Shown here: one piece after another, positions 1-5,294 of the stretch
How the letters are laid out: the number at the start of each line of letters is the position of its first letter
Numbering within the stretch: position 1 is the first letter of the stretch
NCBI GenBank assembly: GCA_043789035.1
Contig: JAYWIG010000019.1
Location: forward strand, 1 to 5,294
Origin: JAYWIG01 sp043789035
GTDB lineage: Bacteria; Pseudomonadota; Gammaproteobacteria; Burkholderiales; Burkholderiaceae_E
Direction of reading: 5' to 3'
Length of the DNA stretch: 5,294 bases
Notes under the pieces: model-generated
Databases searched by the model: none
Told to the model about the DNA's origin: nothing
The model's input: the letters and a program-made list of their open reading frames with translations, nothing else
Made by a program: the position numbers and the translations under genes

Positions 1-263
1 ATACACCGCCTTGGCTAAGTGGCTTGCTCATTGCGTGGCCAATTACTGGTTCGATACTGCCTTGCTTTACCCAAAGGCTCGCGGGCGCAAATGCGACTAC
101 TGCCTTCTTTTCCGGCTTTAGTCGTGGGTTAGCTGGATTGGCAACTTTCTTTTGCGTATTGGGGTTGTTGCTACCCCATATGCATCAGGCGATAGCCTTT
201 GCGTTGGCGTTGCTAGGTGCCGCCGTAGTTGCGATCACCCTAGCAAAACTAAGTAGACATTAA
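1..263 (+). CDS. C-terminal part of an integral membrane protein (5' end outside window)
   Basis: The reading frame is open from base 3 to a TAA stop at 261-263 and has no stop at the left edge, so the gene almost certainly starts upstream. A TTG at 24 could be read as a start, but it lies inside a hydrophobic segment and has no ribosome binding site, so I treat it as an internal leucine. The visible 86 or so residues hold about three hydrophobic stretches: one around WLSGLLIAWPITGSILP, one around GLAGLATFFCVLGLLLP and one around AIAFALALLGAAVVAITLA. A short polar loop (TQRLAGANATT) separates the first two, and the protein ends in a short basic tail, KLSRH. It is a polytopic inner-membrane protein of unknown function. 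The pattern resembles small uncharacterised membrane proteins of proteobacteria, but I cannot name a family. It converges with the minus-strand gene at 260-577, and the two stop codons overlap. The coding call is fairly sure; the function is unknown. Confidence 0.6.
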   Translation, partial: TPPWLSGLLIAWPITGSILPCFTQRLAGANATTAFFSGFSRGLAGLATFFCVLGLLLPHMHQAIAFALALLGAAVVAITLAKLSRH

Positions 264-577
264 TTCACGCTAGCTGAGCTAGGCACGCCCTGTGGGCCCG
301 TCGGTTGTGGCACTAAACCACGAATACCGTTGAATGTCGCTTCGATTAACTGAGCACCAGATGAGCCTGATTGATATAACGCGCTCATAAATTGAACGGC
401 GTTCGCTGCAGGGCCTTTGAATGACCACTGGCAATTAGTAATTGTGTTGGTGTTCAACGCAACTGGACGCAGGCCTTGAAACTCAAGAACGCAACCTTCG
501 AAAGTGCACTGATCGAATTCGTTACCGTCGAGTACAACGGTTTGCTTTGAAAAAGTCTTTTTTGAATGTTTTGCCAT
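260..577 (-). CDS. Small uncharacterised protein with a pentapeptide-like core (105 aa)
   Basis: This is an intact short gene with an ATG start and a clear ribosome binding site (GAGGAA ending four bases before the ATG). I do not recognise a named function. The N-terminus is basic (MAKHSKK). Residues 14-35 have alternating hydrophobic and polar residues with F-x-x-C-x-F-x-x-C-x-L spacing (cysteines 24 and 29), like one or two coils of a pentapeptide or right-handed beta-helix fold. A third similar rung, ITNCQWSF, lies at 46-53. Then come a GPAANAVQFMSALY segment (55-68) that could be a helix, a second strand-like stretch IEATFNGIRG (78-87), and a Pro/Gly/Ser-rich tail (88-105) that is probably disordered. 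There is no signal peptide and no membrane segment, so it is likely cytoplasmic. It lies downstream of the EEP gene on the same strand, but the 151-base gap suggests its own promoter. The resemblance to small pentapeptide-containing orphan proteins is by eye only. Confidence 0.7.
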   Translation of the reverse strand: MAKHSKKTFSKQTVVLDGNEFDQCTFEGCVLEFQGLRPVALNTNTITNCQWSFKGPAANAVQFMSALYQSGSSGAQLIEATFNGIRGLVPQPTGPQGVPSSASVN

Positions 578-728
578 GATTTCCTCGTTACTGTATGCAG
601 GCGATTTTTAGAATCACTTTGCTGGATTTACAGTGTTGATCTGTGCAACCTAAAGCACAAAAGGCAGCAGGGGAGCGGCGTTAGCTAACCGACGAATGGT
701 CAAGCCTATCAGTAAAGCAGCGCAACAC
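578..728. other. Intergenic region between the EEP gene and the small 105-aa gene
   Basis: These 151 bases form the longest non-coding stretch in the window. They should contain the end of the upstream transcript and the promoter of the small gene. I find no convincing sigma-70 promoter: a TAAAAA hexamer on the minus strand near 605-610 could be a -10 element, but no matching -35 stands at the right distance. I also find no classical terminator with a GC-rich stem and a T run. Two dyads are visible. One is TGTGC, eight bases, GCACA at 642-659; the other is the uninterrupted palindrome GTTAGCTAAC at 680-689. Neither has a proven role. Confidence 0.5.
581..586 (-). promoter_or_regulatory. Ribosome binding site of the small 105-aa gene
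   Basis: On the minus strand the bases read GAGGAA, followed by ATC and the ATG at 577-575. The AGG core sits about five to six bases from the start. This is the best Shine-Dalgarno match in the window and supports both the reality of the small gene and the choice of its start. Confidence 0.65.
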
Positions 729-1862
729 CTACAAATCAAAGTCTGCCCATAAACCACTGTGGTCAGAAGCGCTGACGGCTTCATGAGTAATTTCAGGGAA
801 CAACTCTATTGGCTCAATGCCAATCTCTTGCGCAAATGCGTTCAGCTCGAATGTGCCTCTACGCTCAAAACCATGCCCAGTCATGCGGGCAGCCAAGGCT
901 TGCGACACAAACAAATAATCAAGCTGCGACACCTTATGCTGACGCCAACGGGGGTCGAACGTCACATGAGTAAAGCGCTCACGCATGGGCAAAGTTCTAT
1001 CGACGACCGGTACCAAGCCTTTGCAATCAAACAACGACTCTAAAGACTGAAACTCGGTATTGCTGTCTTCATTCAAATCACCAGCAACCACGACCCAATC
1101 CTTTGAAAGATCAAACTCAAGCGCAATATCCCGCACCGCTAGTGCTTGCTCTTTGCGCCAATCGGCCGATAACGTTTTTTCAGCGTCGGTTTTACCGCGC
1201 TGACTTTTAAAGTGATTGCACAACATGTGTAAAGATTGCTTAGGCGTTTGGATTTCAACCTGTAAGCAATCGCGACTGAACAAAGGTGCATCGACTTCTT
1301 TGCGCCGCTTAAACATATGCGTGCGCAGACTTCGGATTGGGAATTTGCTATAACAACCCACGTCAATGCCGCGTACGTCGTTAATGGTATCGATCGAAGC
1401 AAACTCTTTGTATAGGCCATCGAGTGCATTGCGATTAAAGTTATCAAGCGCAGCCATGCCCTCAGCTTCAGTGACACACATAACGTCGGCATTCATCGCC
1501 TTAATCACCAAGGCGGTGTTCATGCGCTGTTCATCATTCAAAGGCATGTCTTTGAACGCGATCTCTCCGCTCCAGTCGGACTTGCCTTTAATATGGCGCT
1601 TCAAACGATAAGGACCAGGCCTGCCGTCCTCGGGCCAAGAACCCAAACCACCGATATCGGCGCGCACGTCAACATAACCAAAAAGTTGCGTCGATACATG
1701 CTCGATTTGATCTTTAATCACCGGAGTGTATTCGACCGAATCGAGCAAGCTCTGCAATGACTGAACCAGAGATAGCAAAAGCTGCGATTCGGCTTTATCG
1801 TTCAGGTTGAGAATCCTGGCTCGGGAGAAAAGGTTTTCAACATTGTAGGTAGCGATACGCAC
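729..1862 (-). CDS. Endonuclease/exonuclease/phosphatase (EEP) family metallohydrolase, 377 aa
   Basis: This is a DNase I-like phosphoesterase of the EEP superfamily, which uses a divalent metal to cut phosphodiester or phosphomonoester bonds. The order of catalytic motifs is complete: MRIATYNVEN with Asn7; ADVMCVTEAEG with the metal-binding Glu at 132; RGIDVGCYSKFPI at 164-176; CNHFKS with His217; VVAGDLNED with Asp262 and Asn264; QLDYLFVS with Asp315; and the C-terminal ASDHSGLWAD with Asp367-His368. A mostly helical insert of about 100 residues sits between motif 1 and the Glu motif. Such an insert, together with RGIDVG, FSRDC and NHFKS, is typical of a bacterial subgroup of about 340-380 residues that is usually annotated only as EEP protein. 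There is no signal peptide, so it is probably cytoplasmic. The start is GTG, seven bases after the mgtE stop, with only a weak AGG (part of TAGG at that stop) as ribosome site. That suggests translational coupling to mgtE. The substrate (DNA, RNA, lipid or small molecule) cannot be told. Confidence 0.9.
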   Translation of the reverse strand: MRIATYNVENLFSRARILNLNDKAESQLLLSLVQSLQSLLDSVEYTPVIKDQIEHVSTQLFGYVDVRADIGGLGSWPEDGRPGPYRLKRHIKGKSDWSGEIAFKDMPLNDEQRMNTALVIKAMNADVMCVTEAEGMAALDNFNRNALDGLYKEFASIDTINDVRGIDVGCYSKFPIRSLRTHMFKRRKEVDAPLFSRDCLQVEIQTPKQSLHMLCNHFKSQRGKTDAEKTLSADWRKEQALAVRDIALEFDLSKDWVVVAGDLNEDSNTEFQSLESLFDCKGLVPVVDRTLPMRERFTHVTFDPRWRQHKVSQLDYLFVSQALAARMTGHGFERRGTFELNAFAQEIGIEPIELFPEITHEAVSASDHSGLWADFDL

Positions 1863-1869
1863 TGAAAAC

Positions 1870-3381
1870 CTATTTAAAGAAGAGTGAAGCTAGGCCTAAG
1901 AAAATAAAAAAGCCCATGCTATCGGTCGTAAAAGTGAGAAGTACCGACGAACCTAACGCCGGATCGCGCCCCGCCTTTTCAAGCGCTAACGGCACCAACA
2001 TGCCGATGAGAGCGCCAACCAATAAATTCAAGATGATCGCCAACATCATAATGAGCCCCAGCAGCACGCCTTGCGGTGTATTACTGTAAAGCCACCACGC
2101 AAATACACCCGCAACCGTGCCCCAAACAATACCGTTTAAAGCGGCAATAGCGAGCTCTTTCAAAATCAGTTGTCGTGCATTGGCAGCGGTGACTTGGCCC
2201 AAGGCCAGCGAACGAATAAAGAGTGTCATCGTCTGATTACCGGAGTTACCCGCAATTCCCGCTACGATTGGCATGAGAGCCGCAAGTGCGACAACTTTTG
2301 CAATCGTGCCCTCGAACCCACCGATCACACGCGAAGCAAAGAAGGCCGTGCATAAATTTAGCGCTAACCAAAGCCAGCGGTTCTTTGCCGACTTCCAAAC
2401 GCTAGAGAAAATATCTTCGTCCTCGCGCAAACCAGCCTGAGCGAGCAAATCGCTATCGCCCTCTTCTCGAATGACGTCGACGACTTCAGCCACAGTTAAG
2501 CGACCCACCAAACGATTGTGGGCATCGACTACAGGAGCCGACACTAAGTCATATCGCTCGAACGCCTGAGCTGCTTCACTCACTTCTTCGTTACCCTGAA
2601 GCGTGAGCACCTCGGTGTTCATCACATCTTCGACCATCACTTCCGGTTCGTTTACCAAAAGCCGCTGAATCGGTAGCGCACCTACCAATCGATCTTCGCC
2701 ATCGACAACGAACACTTGGTCAGTATGATCGGGTAGCTTGTCGTAGTTGCGCATGTAGCGCAGCACGACTTCAAGCGAGACATCGGCGCGCACCGTGACT
2801 AAATCGAAATCCATGCGTGCGCCAACTGAGCCTTCGGCATACGACATCGCAGCACGCAACTGTTCACGTTCTTGCGCGGTTAAACCTTGGCGAACCTCTT
2901 CAACCACATCCGACGGCAAATCAGGTGCGAGTTCGGCAATCTCATCGGTGTCAAGGCTTTCAACCGCTTCAACCAACTCCTCTCTATCCATTGAGGAAAT
3001 CAGGGTTTCGCGAACCGCGTCTGATGCTTCCATCAAAATGTCGCCGTCGCGATTGGCTTTCACCAAATCCCAAACAATCAGGCGATCATCAAGCGGCAGA
3101 GACTCTAAAACATAGGCAACGTCGGCCGGGTGAACATCGTCAAGCTTTAGGCGCAGCTCCAAAATCGGTTCGAGTCTGAGCAAATCCTCAAGCATCGCAT
3201 CGCGCGCGCCATTGGTATCGTCAATCTCGTGATACGGTGGCCTGTGCTCGAACGCAATTTGCACCTCACGGCGCTGTAATAAGTCTTGAACCCAGCCAAG
3301 CGTGCGCTGCGCCTCCTCCGGATCTCGGGGAATTGATTGTTCTTGAGGCTCTTCAGTGAGGTTGTTACGAATATCCTGCAT
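1870..3381 (-). CDS. mgtE: Magnesium transporter MgtE, 503 aa
   Basis: This is an inner-membrane Mg2+-selective channel of the MgtE family, gated by cytoplasmic Mg2+ binding. Domain order fits the family. After a polar N-terminal stretch (1-65) comes the helical MgtE N domain (about 66-187, including LHPAD-like VHPADVAYVLESLP and ELAPDLPSDVVEEV). Two CBS domains follow (about 190-245 and 250-309), then a connecting helix (about 310-332) and a C-terminal membrane domain with about five helices (about 334-503). The membrane domain carries the signature PIVAGIAGNSGNQ (371-383) and the TTDSMGFFIFLGLA stretch (485-498). Asp487 there corresponds to the pore aspartate known from the Thermus MgtE structure. 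The length is normal and nothing is missing. The ATG at 3381 is the only usable start: an in-frame TAG stands 24 bases upstream with no other start codon between, and no Shine-Dalgarno sequence is visible. There is no room for an Mg-sensing riboswitch in the 40-base gap after mtgA. Confidence 0.96.
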   Translation of the reverse strand: MQDIRNNLTEEPQEQSIPRDPEEAQRTLGWVQDLLQRREVQIAFEHRPPYHEIDDTNGARDAMLEDLLRLEPILELRLKLDDVHPADVAYVLESLPLDDRLIVWDLVKANRDGDILMEASDAVRETLISSMDREELVEAVESLDTDEIAELAPDLPSDVVEEVRQGLTAQEREQLRAAMSYAEGSVGARMDFDLVTVRADVSLEVVLRYMRNYDKLPDHTDQVFVVDGEDRLVGALPIQRLLVNEPEVMVEDVMNTEVLTLQGNEEVSEAAQAFERYDLVSAPVVDAHNRLVGRLTVAEVVDVIREEGDSDLLAQAGLREDEDIFSSVWKSAKNRWLWLALNLCTAFFASRVIGGFEGTIAKVVALAALMPIVAGIAGNSGNQTMTLFIRSLALGQVTAANARQLILKELAIAALNGIVWGTVAGVFAWWLYSNTPQGVLLGLIMMLAIILNLLVGALIGMLVPLALEKAGRDPALGSSVLLTFTTDSMGFFIFLGLASLFFK

Positions 3382-3388
3382 CTGCGGG

Positions 3389-3394
3389 ATTGTA
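3389..3394 (-). promoter_or_regulatory. Possible -10 element for mgtE (TACAAT)
   Basis: On the minus strand TACAAT (five of six matches to TATAAT) lies seven bases before the mgtE ATG. If it is used, transcription would begin at or within a base or two of the start codon, giving a nearly leaderless mRNA. No good -35 hexamer is seen 16-18 bases upstream; the sequence there is TATAAA-like. This is a suggestion from position and sequence only. Confidence 0.25.
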
Positions 3395-3421
3395 GGGGGA
3401 AAATGCTAAGGTTTTATAAAC

Positions 3422-4120
3422 CTAAGGGGCTTCTACCGCTCCCATGCCGCGAATAATCATATTGGCCTTGCGATTTAACGCATTACTACCTCGATTTTTA
3501 TCGTAAAAACGTGGCCTAGGCAACATGGCGGCCATGCGAGCGGCTTGCATTGGGCTAAGCTTAGCGGCGCTGACGTTAAAGTGATGGGTAGCTCCCGTTT
3601 CTGCGCCGAACACGCCAATCCCCCACTCAGCCACATTCAGGTAAATCTCAAAAATGCGGTCTTTGTCCATCATGTGCTCGATCATGTAGGTAATGACAAG
3701 CTCTTGGCCTTTGCGAAGATAGCTACGCTCACCTGACAAGAATAAATTCTTTGCCAGTTGCATAGTGATGGTTGAACCGCCTCGCACGACTTTGCCCTTC
3801 TTTAAATTCTTCTCATAGGCTTTTTCGATGGCATCCCAATCGACACCGTCATGCTCGGTGAAGTTGGCATCTTCAGACGCTATCACCGCGCGTTTTAGGT
3901 TGTCAGAGATTTTGTCGTATGCGATCCAACGATGCTTGAGTTGCGCATCAGGATTCGTTTTTTGGAGCACCGCAAGTTGCGCCCGCATAAAGCTCGTTGA
4001 TGTCGGATTGTGATCAACCCACCACCAAATATGCGCAAAAAACCAAAGTTGTAAGGCCAGCACTGCTGCAATGGCAAGCCCGAAAAAAATACCTAACCAC
4101 TTGAAGAATTTCTTCACCAA
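3422..4120 (-). CDS. mtgA: Monofunctional biosynthetic peptidoglycan transglycosylase MtgA, 232 aa
   Basis: This enzyme polymerises lipid II into glycan strands in the periplasm (glycosyltransferase family 51) without a transpeptidase domain. A basic N-terminus (VKKFFKW) and one membrane anchor (about 8-33) come first, then the GT51 domain. Motif 1 is IASEDANFTEHDGVDW, with catalytic Glu83 and His90. Motif 2 is RGGSTITMQLAKNLFL (113-128). Motif 3 is RKGQE (136-140). Motif 4 is RIFEIYLNVAEWG (155-167), with Glu158 as the second conserved glutamate, followed by GVFGAE. Length is normal for MtgA. The start is either TTG at 4120 or the next codon, GTG at 4117; a GAG six to eight bases upstream serves either. 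The gene begins six bases after the tonB-like stop, so the two are surely co-transcribed. In betaproteobacteria I recall aroE often lying between these two genes; here it does not. Confidence 0.95.
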   Translation of the reverse strand: MVKKFFKWLGIFFGLAIAAVLALQLWFFAHIWWWVDHNPTSTSFMRAQLAVLQKTNPDAQLKHRWIAYDKISDNLKRAVIASEDANFTEHDGVDWDAIEKAYEKNLKKGKVVRGGSTITMQLAKNLFLSGERSYLRKGQELVITYMIEHMMDKDRIFEIYLNVAEWGIGVFGAETGATHHFNVSAAKLSPMQAARMAAMLPRPRFYDKNRGSNALNRKANMIIRGMGAVEAP

Positions 4121-4126
4121 GCTAGC

Positions 4127-5032
4127 TCATCGCACGAGTGGAGCGGCCTCGGTTTCAAGGCCTTCGTTGGTGAACGTCCAGGTACGCACGATTTGCAAAA
4201 TATCACCGTCTTTTGTCATTTCTTTGCTAAATCTATCGTAAGGTGCACCAGCGTAAACAATTTGCTTAACTGCCTTATTCAGCGCTTCGAACTTGGACTT
4301 TTTCTCAACAATCACATCCACAACGTTACCGTGTTTATCGATTTCTACCAGAATAACGAGTGAATCATATTGTTTACCTCTGGCCTCCGGCGGGTACCGC
4401 TCAGTACCGATACGCTCTATTTTCGTGGCCCAATCGTCGACGTACTTCGCATAATTGACGCCCTTAGCATTCACGCCATAGGTCAGTTTTTTGGGGCGCT
4501 TGTTGTAGTCTTCAATTTGCTTATCGACCTGAGCTTGCAGGCGAGCAATCGATTTGTTAACTTCTTCCTGTGCCGAAGTACCACGCTCTTCAGTGGGCCT
4601 TTCTGCATTATCGATGTACGCTCTTGGGCCACGTGCCAATGCAAGAAGCTGGCGCTGCTGATCTTCAAGTTGTTGCTGGCGCTGCTTAGCCTTCATCAAA
4701 TCATCGCCGTCTTCGGCTTTGGTATCAGCAGGCAAAGGCGATTTGGCTCGGCCTTTATCTCTATCGCCGCCACCTTCCATGTTCACCTGTGCAAGTACGT
4801 CAGCAACTTTGGGCTTGGTATCAGTTTCGGCATTCAGCAGCACGACTTCAAGCTGCGAATCTATTGGCTTAAACACAATTGGTTCGGGTGGCGAGAACTT
4901 CATGGCCAAAAGCAGGATATGTAACAGCACAGAGGCAACCACACCCCAAAAAAGCGGTTTGCTCCTTAGGTCAGACCATCGAAAGGCATCGTCTGCCCCT
5001 CGAAATTGCCTAGTTGGTTTCGCTATTGCCAT
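4127..5032 (-). CDS. Energy transducer TonB family protein, 301 aa
   Basis: This protein probably links the inner-membrane proton motive force, via ExbB/ExbD-type partners, to outer-membrane or envelope processes. It has a cytoplasmic N-terminus of about 26 residues and one membrane helix (about 27-45, PLFWGVVASVLLHILLLAM). Ser34 and His38 in that helix have the same spacing as Ser16 and His20 of E. coli TonB. A periplasmic linker follows, then a C-terminal TonB domain (about 195-290) with the ERYPPEARG signature at 211-219 and a strand-rich end, DGDILQIVRTWTF. The linker lacks the Pro-Glu/Pro-Lys repeats of classical TonB. Instead it is Gln/Lys/Glu-rich (KAKQRQQQLEDQQRQLLAL, 114-132) and likely helical or coiled, as in TolA, with a second charged helix near 155-180. 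The ATG at 5032 is the first possible start in frame. No good ribosome site is seen, but the upstream gene stops only eight bases away, so coupling is likely. No exbB or exbD is in the window. Confidence 0.85.
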   Translation of the reverse strand: MAIAKPTRQFRGADDAFRWSDLRSKPLFWGVVASVLLHILLLAMKFSPPEPIVFKPIDSQLEVVLLNAETDTKPKVADVLAQVNMEGGGDRDKGRAKSPLPADTKAEDGDDLMKAKQRQQQLEDQQRQLLALARGPRAYIDNAERPTEERGTSAQEEVNKSIARLQAQVDKQIEDYNKRPKKLTYGVNAKGVNYAKYVDDWATKIERIGTERYPPEARGKQYDSLVILVEIDKHGNVVDVIVEKKSKFEALNKAVKQIVYAGAPYDRFSKEMTKDGDILQIVRTWTFTNEGLETEAAPLVR

Positions 5033-5040
5033 AAAGCAGA

Positions 5041-5294
5041 TTATGACGCACTCGCTGGAGGAGTTTCGTCTGTCGGAGCGTCCCCTGAAGGTACAGTTTC
5101 GGCTAGTTGCGGAATTTCTTCCGGAATTTCCCCATCCAGCGGCTCGTCAGCAGGAGTTTCTTCATCCACACCGATAAATCGAGCTTCCATTTCAAGGGAA
5201 AGCTCATCAATCGCAATCCATTCGACCCACACTCGCCGACCACCTGCAAATTGCGGAATACCGGCCAACCGGAAGTAGTATGGTGCATGGGCTA
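5041..5294 (-). CDS. C-terminal end of a probable RNB-family (RNase II/R-like) exoribonuclease, partial
   Basis: The frame is open from the right edge of the window to a TAA at 5043-5041, so only about 83 C-terminal residues are seen and the start is outside. The visible part begins AHAPYYFRLAGIPQF, then AGGRRVWVEWIAIDELSLEMEARFIGV, an alternating strand pattern like the last strands of the C-terminal RNA-binding (S1/OB-like) region of RNB exoribonucleases. About 40 residues of acidic, Pro/Glu/Asp/Thr-rich low-complexity tail (EETPADEPLDGEIPEEIP onward) end the protein. The RNB call rests on resemblance to the ends of betaproteobacterial RNB proteins I recall, and on the usual position of such a gene just before tonB and mtgA. 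The catalytic domain is not in view, so another protein with a similar C-terminus is possible. It would degrade RNA 3' to 5' in the cytoplasm. Confidence 0.55.
   Translation of the reverse strand, partial: AHAPYYFRLAGIPQFAGGRRVWVEWIAIDELSLEMEARFIGVDEETPADEPLDGEIPEEIPQLAETVPSGDAPTDETPPASAS

Noticed and set aside
24..263. Complete small gene starting at TTG 24
   Set aside because: The frame is open to the left edge of the window, the TTG lies within a hydrophobic segment and has no ribosome site. A gene entering from outside is far more likely.
1139..1492. Minus-strand frame of 117 codons inside the EEP gene
   Set aside because: It is a second frame on the same strand within a gene whose catalytic motifs are all intact in the main frame. 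There is no sign of a frameshift.
2795..3179. Two overlapping plus-strand frames (106 and 120 codons) opposite mgtE
   Set aside because: They are antisense to the well-matched N and CBS domains of MgtE and have low-complexity Ser/Arg or His/Gln-rich translations.
3382..3421. Magnesium riboswitch (M-box or similar) in front of mgtE
   Set aside because: The gap is only 40 bases, far shorter than an M-box, and shows no such fold.
3409..3423. Inverted repeat AGGTTT-TAT-AAACCT at the end of mtgA as a possible terminator
   Set aside because: The six-base stem has only two GC pairs and a three-base loop, it overlaps the mtgA stop codon, and only a short, displaced T run follows. It is too weak to call a terminator.
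4370..4924. Long plus-strand open frame of 184 codons opposite the tonB-like gene
   Set aside because: It lies wholly antisense to a gene with clear TonB features, its translation has no recognisable domain, and no ribosome site precedes it. It is a by-product of the codon use of the real gene.
4719..5177. Plus-strand open frame of 152 codons spanning the junction of the tonB-like and RNase genes
   Set aside because: It is antisense to two recognisable genes, of biased serine-rich composition, and has no start signal.

Overview
The window reads as ordinary chromosomal DNA of a Gram-negative proteobacterium with roughly balanced base composition. A betaproteobacterium, probably of the Burkholderiales type, is the best guess. 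The reasons are a TonB-type energy transducer (an inner-membrane protein meant to reach an outer membrane), a monofunctional peptidoglycan transglycosylase MtgA, an MgtE of the beta/gamma type, and the gene order RNB-family ribonuclease tail, tonB-like gene, mtgA, which I recall as characteristic of betaproteobacteria. The phylum-level call is fairly firm; the class-level call is inference from remembered gene order.

Layout from right to left, which is the direction of transcription for nearly everything. At 5294-5041 is the C-terminal end of a gene cut by the window edge, probably an RNB (RNase II/R-like) exoribonuclease, with an acidic low-complexity tail. Eight bases later comes a TonB-family protein (5032-4127). 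Six bases after that comes mtgA (4120-3422, possibly starting at 4117). A 40-base gap leads to mgtE, a CBS-domain magnesium channel (3381-1870). Seven bases later is an endonuclease/exonuclease/phosphatase (EEP) family metallohydrolase (1862-729). These five genes are close enough to be one transcription unit, although a weak -10-like hexamer just before mgtE could give it its own start.

After a 151-base intergenic stretch (578-728) comes a small unrecognised gene (577-260) with a short pentapeptide-like core. It meets tail to tail, with overlapping stop codons, the end of a plus-strand membrane protein gene that enters from the left edge (1-263).

Functionally the cluster is mixed. MtgA and the TonB-like protein are envelope functions, MgtE handles magnesium homeostasis, and the EEP protein is a probable divalent-metal-dependent phosphoesterase of unknown substrate. 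I see no RNA gene, insertion sequence, CRISPR array or attachment site. No stretch over 300 bases lacks a gene. I do not see a convincing new multi-gene system; the points most worth a second look are the absence of aroE between tonB and mtgA, the TolA-like linker in the TonB protein, the start of mgtE without a ribosome binding site, and the small orphan gene.
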